Source: Paracoccaceae bacterium (GTDB taxonomy: Bacteria; Pseudomonadota; Alphaproteobacteria; Rhodobacterales; Rhodobacteraceae). Taken from it: 31,177 nucleotides of DNA. The notes below the pieces were generated by a model. The model was not told the DNA's origin. It saw only the letters and a program-made list of their open reading frames with translations, and did not search any database. Position 1 is the first letter of the stretch; every line of letters begins with the position of its first letter. Shown here piece by piece: positions 8,258-15,720 of the stretch. The stretch is from assembly GCA_003565055.1 (NCBI GenBank), contig PXDM01000065.1, positions 1 to 31,177 of the forward strand, read 5' to 3'. The translations under genes were made by a program, and so were the position numbers.

Positions 8258-8680
8258 ATGACAGAGCCGCTCGAAGTGCTGCGCGGGGTGATCCACCCCT
8301 GGCATGAGGACCATTTCGGCCATATGAATGTGCGCCATTACGCGCCGTTTTTTGATGATGCGGTCTATCACATGTGGACGCGGCTGGGGATCGCCTATGC
8401 CTCGATGCTCAGCGATCATGGCGTGCATATGGTGAGCGCGCAGGCCACGACGCGCTTCATGCGTGAGCTGAACGCAGGCGATCTGATCGTGATCACCGGG
8501 CAAGTGGCGCGGATCGGCACCAAAAGCTGCACCTTGGATTTGCGGATGCTCCATGCCGAGACCGGCGTCGAGCACGCGGGCTATGAGGTGGTCGAAGTGG
8601 TGTTTGACCCCGCCACGCGGCGCGCGGCCCCGATGCCCGAGGCGATCCGCGCGAAGCTAGAGGCCGGGGGCGCGACATGA
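8258..8680 (+). CDS. acyl-CoA thioesterase, hotdog fold (4HBT type)
   Basis: The 140-residue product has the size and pattern of a single hotdog domain. The segment HPWHEDHFGHMNVRHYAPFF near the N-terminus holds the Asp and the G-H-M-N of the 4-hydroxybenzoyl-CoA thioesterase/YbgC branch. MWTRLGIAY and ARIGTKSCTLDLRML match the central helix and beta-strands. It should hydrolyse an acyl-CoA thioester in the cytosol; the acyl group cannot be predicted. The ATG at 8258 follows AAAGGACAGACGCG. Its stop overlaps the ilvA start by four bases (ATGA), so the two are probably translated together. A link to branched-chain amino acid metabolism is only suggested by this coupling. Confidence 0.8.
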   Translation: MTEPLEVLRGVIHPWHEDHFGHMNVRHYAPFFDDAVYHMWTRLGIAYASMLSDHGVHMVSAQATTRFMRELNAGDLIVITGQVARIGTKSCTLDLRMLHAETGVEHAGYEVVEVVFDPATRRAAPMPEAIRAKLEAGGAT

Positions 8681-9924
8681 GTGATTTCGCCACTGGGGCA
8701 AGGGCAGCGACCGAGGCCCTGCGCGCCCTGTTCCCCCCGACGCCGCTTTTGCGCAATGATCATCTGTCGGAGCGCTTCGGTGCGGAGATCTGGCTCAAAC
8801 GCGAGGATCTGAGCCCGGTGCGCAGCTACAAGATCCGCGGTGCGGTCAATGCGATGCGCAAACGGCTGGCGCTCGTGCCGGAGGGGCGCAAATTCGTCTG
8901 TGCCAGTGCTGGCAATCATGCCCAAGGAGTGGCGTTTGCCTGTCGCCATTTCGGAGTGCAGGGCACGATTTTCATGCCGGTGACGACACCGCAGCAGAAA
9001 ATCCTGAAAACCCGCAGTTTTGGCGGCGATCAGGTCGAGATCAGGCTTGTTGGCGATATTTTCGACCAGTCCTTGCAGGCCGCGCAGGCGTTTTGCGCCC
9101 ATGAGGGCGCGCATTTCCTGTCGCCTTTCGACGATGCGGATGTGATCGAAGGTCAGGCCAGCGTCGCGGTGGAGATGCTGGCGCAGCTTGGGCACGCGCC
9201 CGATATGGTTATCCTGCCGGTCGGGGGCGGCGGCCTCAGCGCAGGCGTGGCGCAATATTTGCGGGCGCAGCGGGCGCGCACGGAACTGCGCTTTGTCGAG
9301 CCCGAAGGCGGCGCGAGTTTCCGCGCGGCGCTGATGGCGGGGGGGCCAGTGACGCTTGATAGGATCGACAGCTTTGTCGACGGGGCCTCTGTCGCGCGAA
9401 TGGGCGCGCGGACCTTCGCGGCCTTGCGCGAGACCCGGACCGATGATCTGCTTGTCGCGCCGGAAAATCGGATCTGTGTGACCATGTTGCAGATGCTCAA
9501 TATCGAGGGGATCGTGCTGGAGCCCGCCGGGGCGCTCTCGATTGATGTCTTGCCGCAATTGCGCAACGCGATCAGAGGCAAGACCGTGGTCTGCCTGACC
9601 TCAGGCGGGAATTTCGATTTCGAGCGCTTGCCCGAGGTCAAGGAACGCGCGATGCGCTATCAGGGGCTCAAGAAATACCTGATGCTGCGCCTGCCCCAGC
9701 GGCCCGGCGCCCTGCGGGATTTTCTGGGCATTCTGGGGCCCGAGGATGACATCGCACGGTTCGAATATCTCAAGAAAACTGCGCGGAATTTCGGCACCGT
9801 GCTGATCGGGATCGAGACCTCCGCGCCCGATAATTTCCACGGCCTGTTCGAACGCATGCAAGAGGCCGGGTTTACCTTCACGGATATCACGGATGACGAC
9901 GTGATCGCGGGCTTCGTCATCTGA
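8677..9924 (+). CDS. ilvA: threonine ammonia-lyase (threonine dehydratase)
   Basis: IlvA deaminates threonine to 2-oxobutanoate, the first step to isoleucine, using PLP. The 415-residue product has the PLP lysine motif SYKIRGA (about residues 50-56), the substrate-loop SAGNHAQGVA, and the glycine-rich phosphate site PVGGGGLSAG. A single C-terminal ACT-like domain (about 325-410, starting KKYLMLRLPQRPGAL) is present. The length fits the short biosynthetic form with one regulatory domain, as in Bacillus or Corynebacterium, not the longer E. coli form with two. Isoleucine feedback through the ACT domain is known for the family, but cannot be seen here. Confidence 0.93.
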   Translation: MSDFATGARAATEALRALFPPTPLLRNDHLSERFGAEIWLKREDLSPVRSYKIRGAVNAMRKRLALVPEGRKFVCASAGNHAQGVAFACRHFGVQGTIFMPVTTPQQKILKTRSFGGDQVEIRLVGDIFDQSLQAAQAFCAHEGAHFLSPFDDADVIEGQASVAVEMLAQLGHAPDMVILPVGGGGLSAGVAQYLRAQRARTELRFVEPEGGASFRAALMAGGPVTLDRIDSFVDGASVARMGARTFAALRETRTDDLLVAPENRICVTMLQMLNIEGIVLEPAGALSIDVLPQLRNAIRGKTVVCLTSGGNFDFERLPEVKERAMRYQGLKKYLMLRLPQRPGALRDFLGILGPEDDIARFEYLKKTARNFGTVLIGIETSAPDNFHGLFERMQEAGFTFTDITDDDVIAGFVI

Positions 9925-9941
9925 CCGCCTGCAACCAGTGG

Positions 9942-10280
9942 TCAGACTTCTGCCGTCATCTTCAAACGCCAGTCCCGCGCGAAAGCGTCACAGGTCTGCG
10001 GCAACAATTCAAGCAGTTGCGCCTTGCACGCATCACTCGGCATGCCCCTTGAGGCCAGCGCCTCTCCCTCGGCACAAATCCTTGAAATGTCGTCAAAACC
10101 GACATTCAATGCGGCCCCTTTCAGAAAATGAAACTCGGCTTCAAGAGCCTTGTGCTCAGAGGCACTGGCCAGTCTGTCGAGACCTTCGACCATTTCCTCA
10201 AGAAAGACATCCACGACTTCGGAAAACCCATCTTCGCCGAAATCGGTGTAAAGTTCCGCAACACGCGCCCAATTGATCAT
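9942..10280 (-). CDS. single-domain histidine phosphotransfer (HPt) protein
   Basis: The 112-residue product is one HPt domain and nothing more. The phosphorylatable histidine is His51 in FHFLKGAALNVGF, which fits the H-x-L-K-G-A/S-A-x-x-x-G signature, inside a predicted four-helix bundle rich in acidic residues. It has no signal or membrane segment and would shuttle phosphoryl groups in the cytosol between a hybrid kinase and a receiver. It is divergent from the REC-PAS-SpoIIE gene, whose receiver is the obvious partner candidate; this is inference from position. I took the ATG at 10280; a TTG two codons earlier is possible. Confidence 0.8.
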   Translation of the reverse strand: MINWARVAELYTDFGEDGFSEVVDVFLEEMVEGLDRLASASEHKALEAEFHFLKGAALNVGFDDISRICAEGEALASRGMPSDACKAQLLELLPQTCDAFARDWRLKMTAEV

Positions 10281-10325
10281 GGTCAACCCATTTGTTGTGT
10301 CGAGGTTCAGACTAGTCGTGTCGCA

Positions 10326-10340
10326 CTAACCATTACTTAG
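10326..10340. promoter_or_regulatory. CtrA-like half-site pair in the HPt / phosphatase promoter region
   Basis: The 159 bp between the HPt start (10280) and the phosphatase start (10440) is more AT-rich than its surroundings and must hold two divergent promoters. At 10326-10340 it contains CTAA-CCATTAC-TTAG, a perfect palindrome with a 7-base spacer. The known alphaproteobacterial CtrA box is TTAA-N7-TTAA, so each half has one mismatch. The match is suggestive only. Confidence 0.3.
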
Positions 10341-10439
10341 CGCCCAAACCAAAAAAACCGCGAATTTTACGCTTTCACAGGAATTTAAACCGCTCGCGTC
10401 ATACTGGGCCCAGACAGAGTTAGAGATGGGTGATGTGAC

Positions 10440-12170
10440 GTGGCGCAAGAGCAGCAGTCCGAACTGGCCTCCAACCACGATGCTGCGCAGTCAAAACGCG
10501 TGCTGATCGTGGATGACAGCCGTGCGCAGCGGCTGATTTTTGCACGGCATCTGAAACAATGGGGATATGACATCCACGAAGCCGCGTCAGGCCAGGACGC
10601 TCTGGCTCTTTGCCGGACTGTCGAATTCGATCTGATTCTGTCGGACTGGATCATGCCGGGCATGGATGGTCTGGAACTGTGCAAGGCGCTGCGGGCATTG
10701 CCGCAGGAAAATTACAGCTATTTCATCCTGTTGACCTCAAAAAACGAGAAAGACGCAGTCGCGCGCGGGCTCAATGTGGGGGCGGATGATTTTCTCTCGA
10801 AGCCCGTGGCCCCGTCTGAACTGCGCGCACGAATCACTGCGGGCGAACGCCTGCTGGCCAAGGAACGCGAAGTCCGCAAAGCGCGGGCGCAGCTCGAAGC
10901 GGCGGTGGAGGCGCTCGATGACGGGTTCATCTATTACGACGCCGAGGATCGTCTGGTGCTCGCAAACAGCCGCTATCGCGAGCTTTACGCACTCAGCGGT
11001 CCTGCTCTGGTCGAGGGCGCGCGCCATGAGGATATTCTGCGTTACGGGATCGCACGCGGTCAGTATCCGGCGGCCATTGGACGCGAAGAGGAATGGTTGC
11101 GTGAACGATTGAGCGCGCATCGCGCCCAGGGCCGGACACGTCAGCAACTCGCTGACGGGCGCATGCTTCAGATCGTGGAACGCGAAACCGCCGATTGCGG
11201 GCGGGTCAGCCTGCGCGTCGATGTGACGGCGCTGCACGCCGCACGTGAAAAAGCGCGCGAGGCCGAGGCGCGCGCCGTGCAGCACAATGAGGAATTGCGC
11301 GCGGCACTGGAGGAACTGCAAAAACTCTATGACGCGGTCGACCGCGACCTCCTCGAAGCGCGCCGCCTTCAGCAATCCCTGATCCGCAAACGGCGCCATG
11401 ATTTCGACGGCACGCAACTCTCGCTGCTGCTGCAATCCTCAGGCCATGTCGGTGGCGACATGGTCGGTGCCTTCACGATCAACGAGACCCGCATCGGCGT
11501 CTATTCCATCGACGTCTCCGGCCATGGCGTGGCCGCGGCGATGCTGGGCGCACGCATCGCCGGCCTCTTCTCAAGCGGGGATACAAGCCAGAACATTGCC
11601 TTGTCGCTCGATCCACAAACCGGCGACTCGGTGCCGCTTCCGCCGCATGTCGTGGCAGGCAGGATCAATGACCTCATGCTCGATGAGTTTGAGACTGAGA
11701 CGTATCTGACCATCGCCTATGCCGATTGCAATCTGGCATCCGGCAAGGTGCGGATCGTGCAGGCCGGCCATCCCCACCCCACGCTGCAACGCGCCGATGG
11801 GCGTATCGAGTTTCTCGGTCAGGGTGGATTGCCCATCGGACTTATCCCGCATGCGCAATACACGACATTCGAAACGGAACTCGAACCCGGTGACCGTCTG
11901 TTCCTCTACACGGATGGAATCACAGAATGCGAAAACCCAAAGGGCGTGGAATATGGTGAGGGCGGGCTGACAAAAGCGCTTGAGAAACATGTCAATGCCC
12001 AAGGCGCCCAATTCCTCGACGCTCTGAAATGGGAATTGACCGAATGGGCAGGGAAGGAAGATTTTGATGATGATGTCTCCGGGGTCTTGCTGGAATACAA
12101 GCATGCGCCCAAAGCGGATATCGCGGCGAGAGACGAGCACCCGGCAGCGGGTCTTCCGTCGCGCGCGTGA
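10440..12170 (+). CDS. response regulator with PAS-like and SpoIIE/PP2C phosphatase domains
   Basis: The 576-residue protein begins with a receiver domain (about 19-140) in which Asp25/Asp26, the phosphoacceptor Asp69 (LILSDWIMPGMDG), Thr99 and Lys121 are all present. A PAS-like region follows (about 155-275, LDDGFIYYDAEDRLVLANSR), then a short coiled coil (about 260-310). A SpoIIE-type PP2C phosphatase domain (about 320-560) ends the protein, with the metal-binding motifs GGDMVGAF, DVSGHGVAAAM, YTDGITE and DDVSGVLL intact. Such proteins dephosphorylate an STAS anti-sigma antagonist in partner switching. The REC-SpoIIE layout resembles RbaY of Rhodobacter capsulatus, but no STAS or anti-sigma gene is in the window. 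The start is GTG; a stop lies three codons upstream, so no earlier start is possible. Confidence 0.88.
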   Translation: MAQEQQSELASNHDAAQSKRVLIVDDSRAQRLIFARHLKQWGYDIHEAASGQDALALCRTVEFDLILSDWIMPGMDGLELCKALRALPQENYSYFILLTSKNEKDAVARGLNVGADDFLSKPVAPSELRARITAGERLLAKEREVRKARAQLEAAVEALDDGFIYYDAEDRLVLANSRYRELYALSGPALVEGARHEDILRYGIARGQYPAAIGREEEWLRERLSAHRAQGRTRQQLADGRMLQIVERETADCGRVSLRVDVTALHAAREKAREAEARAVQHNEELRAALEELQKLYDAVDRDLLEARRLQQSLIRKRRHDFDGTQLSLLLQSSGHVGGDMVGAFTINETRIGVYSIDVSGHGVAAAMLGARIAGLFSSGDTSQNIALSLDPQTGDSVPLPPHVVAGRINDLMLDEFETETYLTIAYADCNLASGKVRIVQAGHPHPTLQRADGRIEFLGQGGLPIGLIPHAQYTTFETELEPGDRLFLYTDGITECENPKGVEYGEGGLTKALEKHVNAQGAQFLDALKWELTEWAGKEDFDDDVSGVLLEYKHAPKADIAARDEHPAAGLPSRA

Positions 12171-12575
12171 CCTCGCGCCCCCCTGACAAACCGGGCCGCG
12201 TCACAGGCGCTGTGTCCGCGCCGTGCCAGCAAAGGCAAGCCGGGAACGCCTCACGCTCCCTGCGATGGGGAAGCGACATTTGGCTGGCAACGCTCCGCCG
12301 AGCTGGCACCAAGCGCGGAACCAATGCAACACCGACATCGCGAGGCGTTTGTTCGCAGAACGGTTGGGCGGTACTCAGCAATGTCACATTCCGCGATAGC
12401 ATGCGGATCACAGGACAAGCCGCGCACCCTTTCAGCTGCCTCACATCGACAAGAGCCCGCGATAGCGATCCGAGATCATCGCAGTCAGGTCTGAGATCTG
12501 CCTTGTGTCCATAGGTTCTCTATGCGCGGAATTGATGTTGCACCGAGCTTCGCCGTCGTTTAGAGACGGCACCGA
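12171..12575. other. 405 bp without a recognisable gene
   Basis: This stretch lies between the phosphatase stop and tRNA-Thr. Open frames exist on both strands but have atypical codon use, no ribosome sites and no family resemblance I can see. Two small hairpins are present: CACAG-GCG-CTGTG at 12202-12214 and GCCGTC-N7-GACGGC at 12552-12570. The second ends 5 bp before the tRNA. I could not identify a convincing tRNA promoter; TTTAGA at 12559 is a weak -10 candidate. Confidence 0.5.
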
Positions 12576-12651
12576 GCCCCAATAGCTCAGTTGGTAGAGC
12601 ACCTGTTTCGTAAATAGGTGGTCGGCGGTTCGAGTCCGTCTTGGGGCACCA
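12576..12651 (+). tRNA. tRNA-Thr (anticodon CGU)
   Basis: The sequence folds into a full cloverleaf. The acceptor stem is GCCCCAA/TTGGGGC, the D-arm is GCTC-AGTTGGTAGA-GC, and the anticodon stem is CCTGT/ATAGG with loop TTCGTAA, giving anticodon CGT (reads ACG). The T-arm is GGCGG-TTCGAGT-CCGTC, and discriminator A is followed by an encoded CCA. The anticodon stem and the T stem each contain one G-U pair. It is 76 nt long including CCA. Confidence 0.97.
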
Positions 12652-12768
12652 TGTTTCCGGTCGAAATTCCTGATATTGTGGCTTTGAAGCGATCGGCAGG
12701 CGGCCGCGCGCGTTGATGAAAGAGCGTTTGAGCGTCGCATAAGGCGCAGGCTCCAGACATTTTGTTGT

Positions 12769-12905
12769 TCAGAGCCAGAACACCACGGTTGCGACACGTG
12801 CGATGGCTGCGAGGAACGCCGTCGCTCAGTTATCGCGACATGTGGCGATCCTGCGCCAATTTTTCAGAAAACCGAAATTGATCGCGCTCCGACTGTGCCA
12901 CGCCT
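12769..12905 (-). pseudogene. decayed C-terminal tail of an IS5-family transposase
   Basis: Read on the minus strand, the frame ending with the TGA at 12769-12771 gives GFLKNWRRIATCRDN, a stop codon, then ATAFLAAIARVATVVFWL and the terminal stop. The pattern K-N-W-R-R-I-A-T-x-x-D-x...F-L-x-A-I-x-x-A-x-V-x-F-W-L is the conserved C-terminal end of IS5-type DDE transposases, where the residue at the internal stop is normally sense. Further upstream the similarity fades, and no DDE catalytic residues or matching inverted terminal repeats are visible. The piece is a relic that cannot move by itself. It lies between two tRNA genes, a common place for insertions. Confidence 0.6.
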
Positions 12906-13162
12906 GCGCAATCAGAACAGCGCTCTGCCCAGCTTTTCAGCTCCATGCAAGCAACTGGGGCGAGCCTGTCACCGAGAGGTCTGGTACGCGCGCGATGGCA
13001 CCTGCCATCCGGCCTTGCGGGTCGGTCGTATTCACTTGCAGACGACGACGAAATGCAGGCGCGACGTTGTTCACGCTGAACGCTCCGGCGTGACCATGAG
13101 CGCATTCAAACCAATCGCAAACGCGCGACAATCTGGAAAGATGGGCGCAACCCGCCCAGCTT
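12906..13162. other. 257 bp between IS relic and tRNA-Leu hairpin, no gene seen
   Basis: No frame here carries a known domain, good codon use or a ribosome site. It could include further, unrecognisable parts of the inserted element or of a gene it disrupted. I see no direct repeat that would mark a target duplication. Confidence 0.4.
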
Positions 13163-13197
13163 GTTTTTCAGAAAGTTCAACAACTTGCCTGAAAAAC
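13163..13197 (-). terminator. extended hairpin directly behind tRNA-Leu
   Basis: GTTTTTCAG (13163-13171) pairs perfectly with CTGAAAAAC (13189-13197), and inside it AAGTT (13173-13177) pairs with AACTT (13182-13186) around a CAAC loop. On the minus strand the hairpin begins one base after the tRNA CCA end. There is no T-run after it, so it may be an atypical terminator or a processing signal for the tRNA 3' end. Confidence 0.5.
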
Positions 13198-13198
13198 A

Positions 13199-13285
13199 TG
13201 GTGCCCAGGAGAGGACTCGAACCTCCACACCCTTGCGAGTACTAGCACCTGAAGCTAGCGCGTCTACCAATTCCGCCACCTGGGC
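13199..13285 (-). tRNA. tRNA-Leu (anticodon CAG)
   Basis: The 87-nt minus-strand gene has acceptor stem GCCCAGG/CCTGGGC and a Leu-type D-arm (TGGCGGAATTGGTAGACGC). The anticodon stem is CTAGC/GCTAG with loop TTCAGGT, giving anticodon CAG (reads CUG). A long variable arm (TACTCGCAAGGGTGT) follows, then the T-arm GGAGG-TTCGAGT-CCTCT, discriminator A and an encoded CCA. The long variable arm marks it as class II. CUG is the favoured Leu codon in GC-rich genomes, so this should be a heavily used tRNA. Confidence 0.97.
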
Positions 13286-13300
13286 AGGTTGCGTGAGCGC

Positions 13301-13329
13301 CAATTACGCTGCACCGCGCGCGGTGTCAA
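13301..13329 (-). promoter_or_regulatory. sigma-70 type promoter of tRNA-Leu
   Basis: On the minus strand there is a perfect -35 box TTGACA (complement of 13324-13329), a spacer of exactly 17 bp, and TAATTG (complement of 13301-13306) as -10 box. Transcription would start near 13294, about 9 bases before the mature tRNA 5' end. This is the best housekeeping promoter I found in the window. Confidence 0.75.
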
Positions 13330-13436
13330 CGGCCCGTCGCGATGAAAATGGACCAACGGCACGAAATCCGCAGACATCTTGTGAATTCCGCCGCCGGGCT
13401 CTATTTATGGCGTGATCAGGCAAGCGGAGACTTCGG

Positions 13437-14399
13437 ATGTCGCAACTCGTCACCATTATCGGCGGCTCAGGGTTCATCGGCCGCTACATCGCGCGGCGCA
13501 TGGCTCAGGCCGGGTGGCGGGTGCGTGTGGCAGTGCGTCGTCCGAACGAAGCCTTGCATGTCAAACCCTACGGCGTCGTCGGGCAGGTCGAGCCGGTCTT
13601 CTGCAACATCCGCGATGACGCCTCGGTGCGGGCCGTGCTGACGGGCGCCGATGCTGTCGTGAATTGCGTGGGGATTCTCGCGGAATCGGGCAAGAACAAG
13701 TTTGACGCGGTGCAGGCGACCGGGGCGGGCCGCGTGGCGCGGATCGCAGCCGAGTTGGGGATCGAGAAGCTTGTGCAGATCTCGGCCATCGGCGCTGATG
13801 CCGGGTCCGACAGCGCCTATCAGCGCAGCAAGGCGCAGGGCGAAGCACTGGTGCGCGAGCATATGCCGAATGCGGTGATCCTGCGCCCCTCCATTGTCTT
13901 CGGGAATGAAGATCAGTTCTTCAATCGCTTCGCGGCGATGTCACGGTTTGCGCCCGTCTTGCCTGTGGTGGGGGCCGATACGAAATTCCAGCCGGTCTTT
14001 GTCGATGATGTCGCGCAGGCGGCTGTGAAAGCGCTCACCGAGGAGGTTGCGCCGGGCATCTATGAACTCGGCGGCCCCGAGGTCGCAACGTTCCGCGCAC
14101 TGATGAAGCGCATGCTGCAGGAAATCCGCCGCCGCCGTGGGCTTCTCAACATCCCCTTCCCCATCGCTGCCCTGATGGGCAGTGTGATGGGGCTCATGCC
14201 GAATGCGCCGCTGACCCGCGATCAGGTGCGCAATCTGGCGAAAGACAATGTGGTGGCCCCGGATGCGCGCGGCTTCGCCGAACTGGGCATTGTGCCGACA
14301 CCGATGCACTCTGTCCTGCCCTCCTATCTCTGGGTGCATCGCGCGGGCGGACAGTACAAGGCGATCCACGAATCAGCGGCGCGCCTGCGTCACGACTGA
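13437..14399 (+). CDS. NDUFA9-like NAD(P)-binding protein (atypical SDR)
   Basis: The 320-residue product has an N-terminal Rossmann motif TIIGGSGFIGRYIARR and the segment VNCVGILAESGKNKFDAVQA, in which the strictly conserved NCVGIL is typical of the complex I NDUFA9 branch of atypical short-chain dehydrogenases. LVQISAIGAD, SAYQRSKAQGE and VILRPSIVFGNEDQFFNRFA follow in the expected order. In mitochondria NDUFA9 is an accessory subunit of complex I that binds NADPH and quinone-site lipids. The bacterial homologues are found in alphaproteobacteria, and their role is less clear. The usual Y-x-x-x-K is present as YQRSK. The ribosome site is GCGGAGAC. The 3' end overlaps the convergent MarR gene by 27 bp. 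Confidence 0.88.
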   Translation: MSQLVTIIGGSGFIGRYIARRMAQAGWRVRVAVRRPNEALHVKPYGVVGQVEPVFCNIRDDASVRAVLTGADAVVNCVGILAESGKNKFDAVQATGAGRVARIAAELGIEKLVQISAIGADAGSDSAYQRSKAQGEALVREHMPNAVILRPSIVFGNEDQFFNRFAAMSRFAPVLPVVGADTKFQPVFVDDVAQAAVKALTEEVAPGIYELGGPEVATFRALMKRMLQEIRRRRGLLNIPFPIAALMGSVMGLMPNAPLTRDQVRNLAKDNVVAPDARGFAELGIVPTPMHSVLPSYLWVHRAGGQYKAIHESAARLRHD

Positions 14400-14855
14400 G
14401 CCCGCCTGCGGCCCTTCACCATCGACCATCTGCTGACGCAACGCGCGCAGGACGGGGATCGTGTGACGCACGCGCTCTTCGCCAAGCTGGCTGACAGCAT
14501 GATCGAGCAAGGGCGAGATCGCGGCAAGTGCGGCATCGCGCGCCGCACGCCCGGCGGGGCTGATCGCGACCATCTTGCGACGCGCATCCTCCCAATCCGG
14601 GCGGATATGCACATAGCCTGCCCATTCGAGCTTGTTGAGCGTGTTGGTCATGGCCCCGCGTGTCACGTGAAAGGCATGGGCCAGTTGCGCCGGGCTCAGC
14701 TCGCTTTGCTGCCGCACGAGCAGATTGAGCACCCCGAAATGCGACAATTCCATCGAATTGGGCAGGACTTTCGACAGCCGGTTGCGCACGAGCTGATCCG
14801 CCATCAGCAATTCGCTGAACAGGGCATTGGCCAGATCGCTGCGCTGATGGGTCAT
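14373..14855 (-). CDS. MarR-family transcriptional regulator
   Basis: The 160-residue product is a winged-helix MarR protein. Dimer-forming helices lie at both ends, ELSPAQLAHAFHVTRGAMTN is the helix-turn-helix (about residues 50-70), LNKLEWAGYVHIRPDWEDAR covers the end of the recognition helix and the wing with the D-x-R wing motif, and KMVAISPAGRAA follows. MarR proteins usually repress their own operon and respond to small aromatic ligands or oxidation. Its start overlaps the stop of the nitrilase gene (ATGA), so it is the last gene of that minus-strand group. It also overlaps the end of the NDUFA9-like gene on the opposite strand. Confidence 0.88.
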   Translation of the reverse strand: MTHQRSDLANALFSELLMADQLVRNRLSKVLPNSMELSHFGVLNLLVRQQSELSPAQLAHAFHVTRGAMTNTLNKLEWAGYVHIRPDWEDARRKMVAISPAGRAARDAALAAISPLLDHAVSQLGEERVRHTIPVLRALRQQMVDGEGPQAGSVVTQARR

Positions 14856-15715
14856 GACCCGACCTGTGGGCTGGAAATCACGGATGTCTCGAAAGCGCGG
14901 TCGTGAAACAGCGCCGGCACGCGGTTGCGCACATCGGCAACCTGCGCCAGATCCAGATGGACGAGCCCGACGCCCGGCTCGGTGCCCATGTCCAAAAGCA
15001 CCTCGCCCCAGGGCGACACCGCCATCGAATGCCCGTAGGTGGCGCGTGCGCGCCCCTCGCTTGCCGGGTGCCGCCCGCTCTGCGCAGGGGCCAGCACGTA
15101 GCAGCCGGTCTCGATCGCGCGGGTCCGCAACAGGCTTTGCCAATGCGCCACGCCCGTCACGGGGCTGAATGCGGCAGGGATCGTCAGGATCTCGGCCCCG
15201 GCTTTGGCGAGACTGCGAAAGAGATGCGCGAAACGCAGATCATAGCAAATGCTCATCCCGAAAGAGGCGAGCGGCGTTTGTGCGACGACGGCCTGCGCGC
15301 CGGGACGAAAACCTGCTGATTCGCGATAGGTTTCAGACTCGGAGACCTGCACATCGAACATATGGATCTTGTCGTAGCGCGCGAAGATGCCGCCTTCGGG
15401 GTCGATCAGGAAGGAGCGATTCGCAAACCGCCCCTCAGGATCATCGGTCTTGAGCGCCAGTGAGCCGATCAGCACCCAGATCCCAATCCGTTGGGCCGCC
15501 TCGCGCAGCCCGGCCAGGGTCGGTTCCTCCGCTTCATGATGCAGCACGCGCTCCTGAAGCGCCCGGCTGAAGGACACGCAATTGGTGATTTCCGGCGTGA
15601 GCGCAATCTGCGCCCCCTTCGCCGCAGCCTCTTCGAGATAGCGGCAGGTCTGCGCGAGATTCGCCGCCGGGTCGTCACTGGAGGTCATCTGGATCAGCGC
15701 AGCAGTCAGCGACAT
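14852..15715 (-). CDS. carbon-nitrogen hydrolase (nitrilase superfamily, Nit-like)
   Basis: The 287-residue product has the complete nitrilase catalytic triad: Glu in ALTPEITNC (about residue 43), Lys in YDKIHMFD (about 110), and Cys in GMSICYDLRF (about 150). The second Glu of the fold is not placed. Overall similarity is highest to the Nit1/Nit2-like branch, which hydrolyses omega-amides such as deaminated glutathione or 2-oxoglutaramate. Its position directly behind a glutaredoxin gene makes a glutathione-related role attractive, which is an inference. The ATG at 15715 is preceded by AAGGGTGAG; a GTG three codons earlier would overlap the grxC stop and is the alternative. Confidence 0.85.
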   Translation of the reverse strand: MSLTAALIQMTSSDDPAANLAQTCRYLEEAAAKGAQIALTPEITNCVSFSRALQERVLHHEAEEPTLAGLREAAQRIGIWVLIGSLALKTDDPEGRFANRSFLIDPEGGIFARYDKIHMFDVQVSESETYRESAGFRPGAQAVVAQTPLASFGMSICYDLRFAHLFRSLAKAGAEILTIPAAFSPVTGVAHWQSLLRTRAIETGCYVLAPAQSGRHPASEGRARATYGHSMAVSPWGEVLLDMGTEPGVGLVHLDLAQVADVRNRVPALFHDRAFETSVISSPQVGS

Positions 15716-15720
15716 CCGGC

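Noticed and set aside
12167..12514. Plus and minus open frames behind the phosphatase gene
   Set aside because: They overlap each other, have poor codon use and no recognisable domain, so I list the segment as non-coding.
12532..12564. Promoter for tRNA-Thr (TTGATG or TTGCAC with TTTAGA)
   Set aside because: Neither pairing gives both good boxes and a 16-18 bp spacer, unlike the tRNA-Leu promoter.
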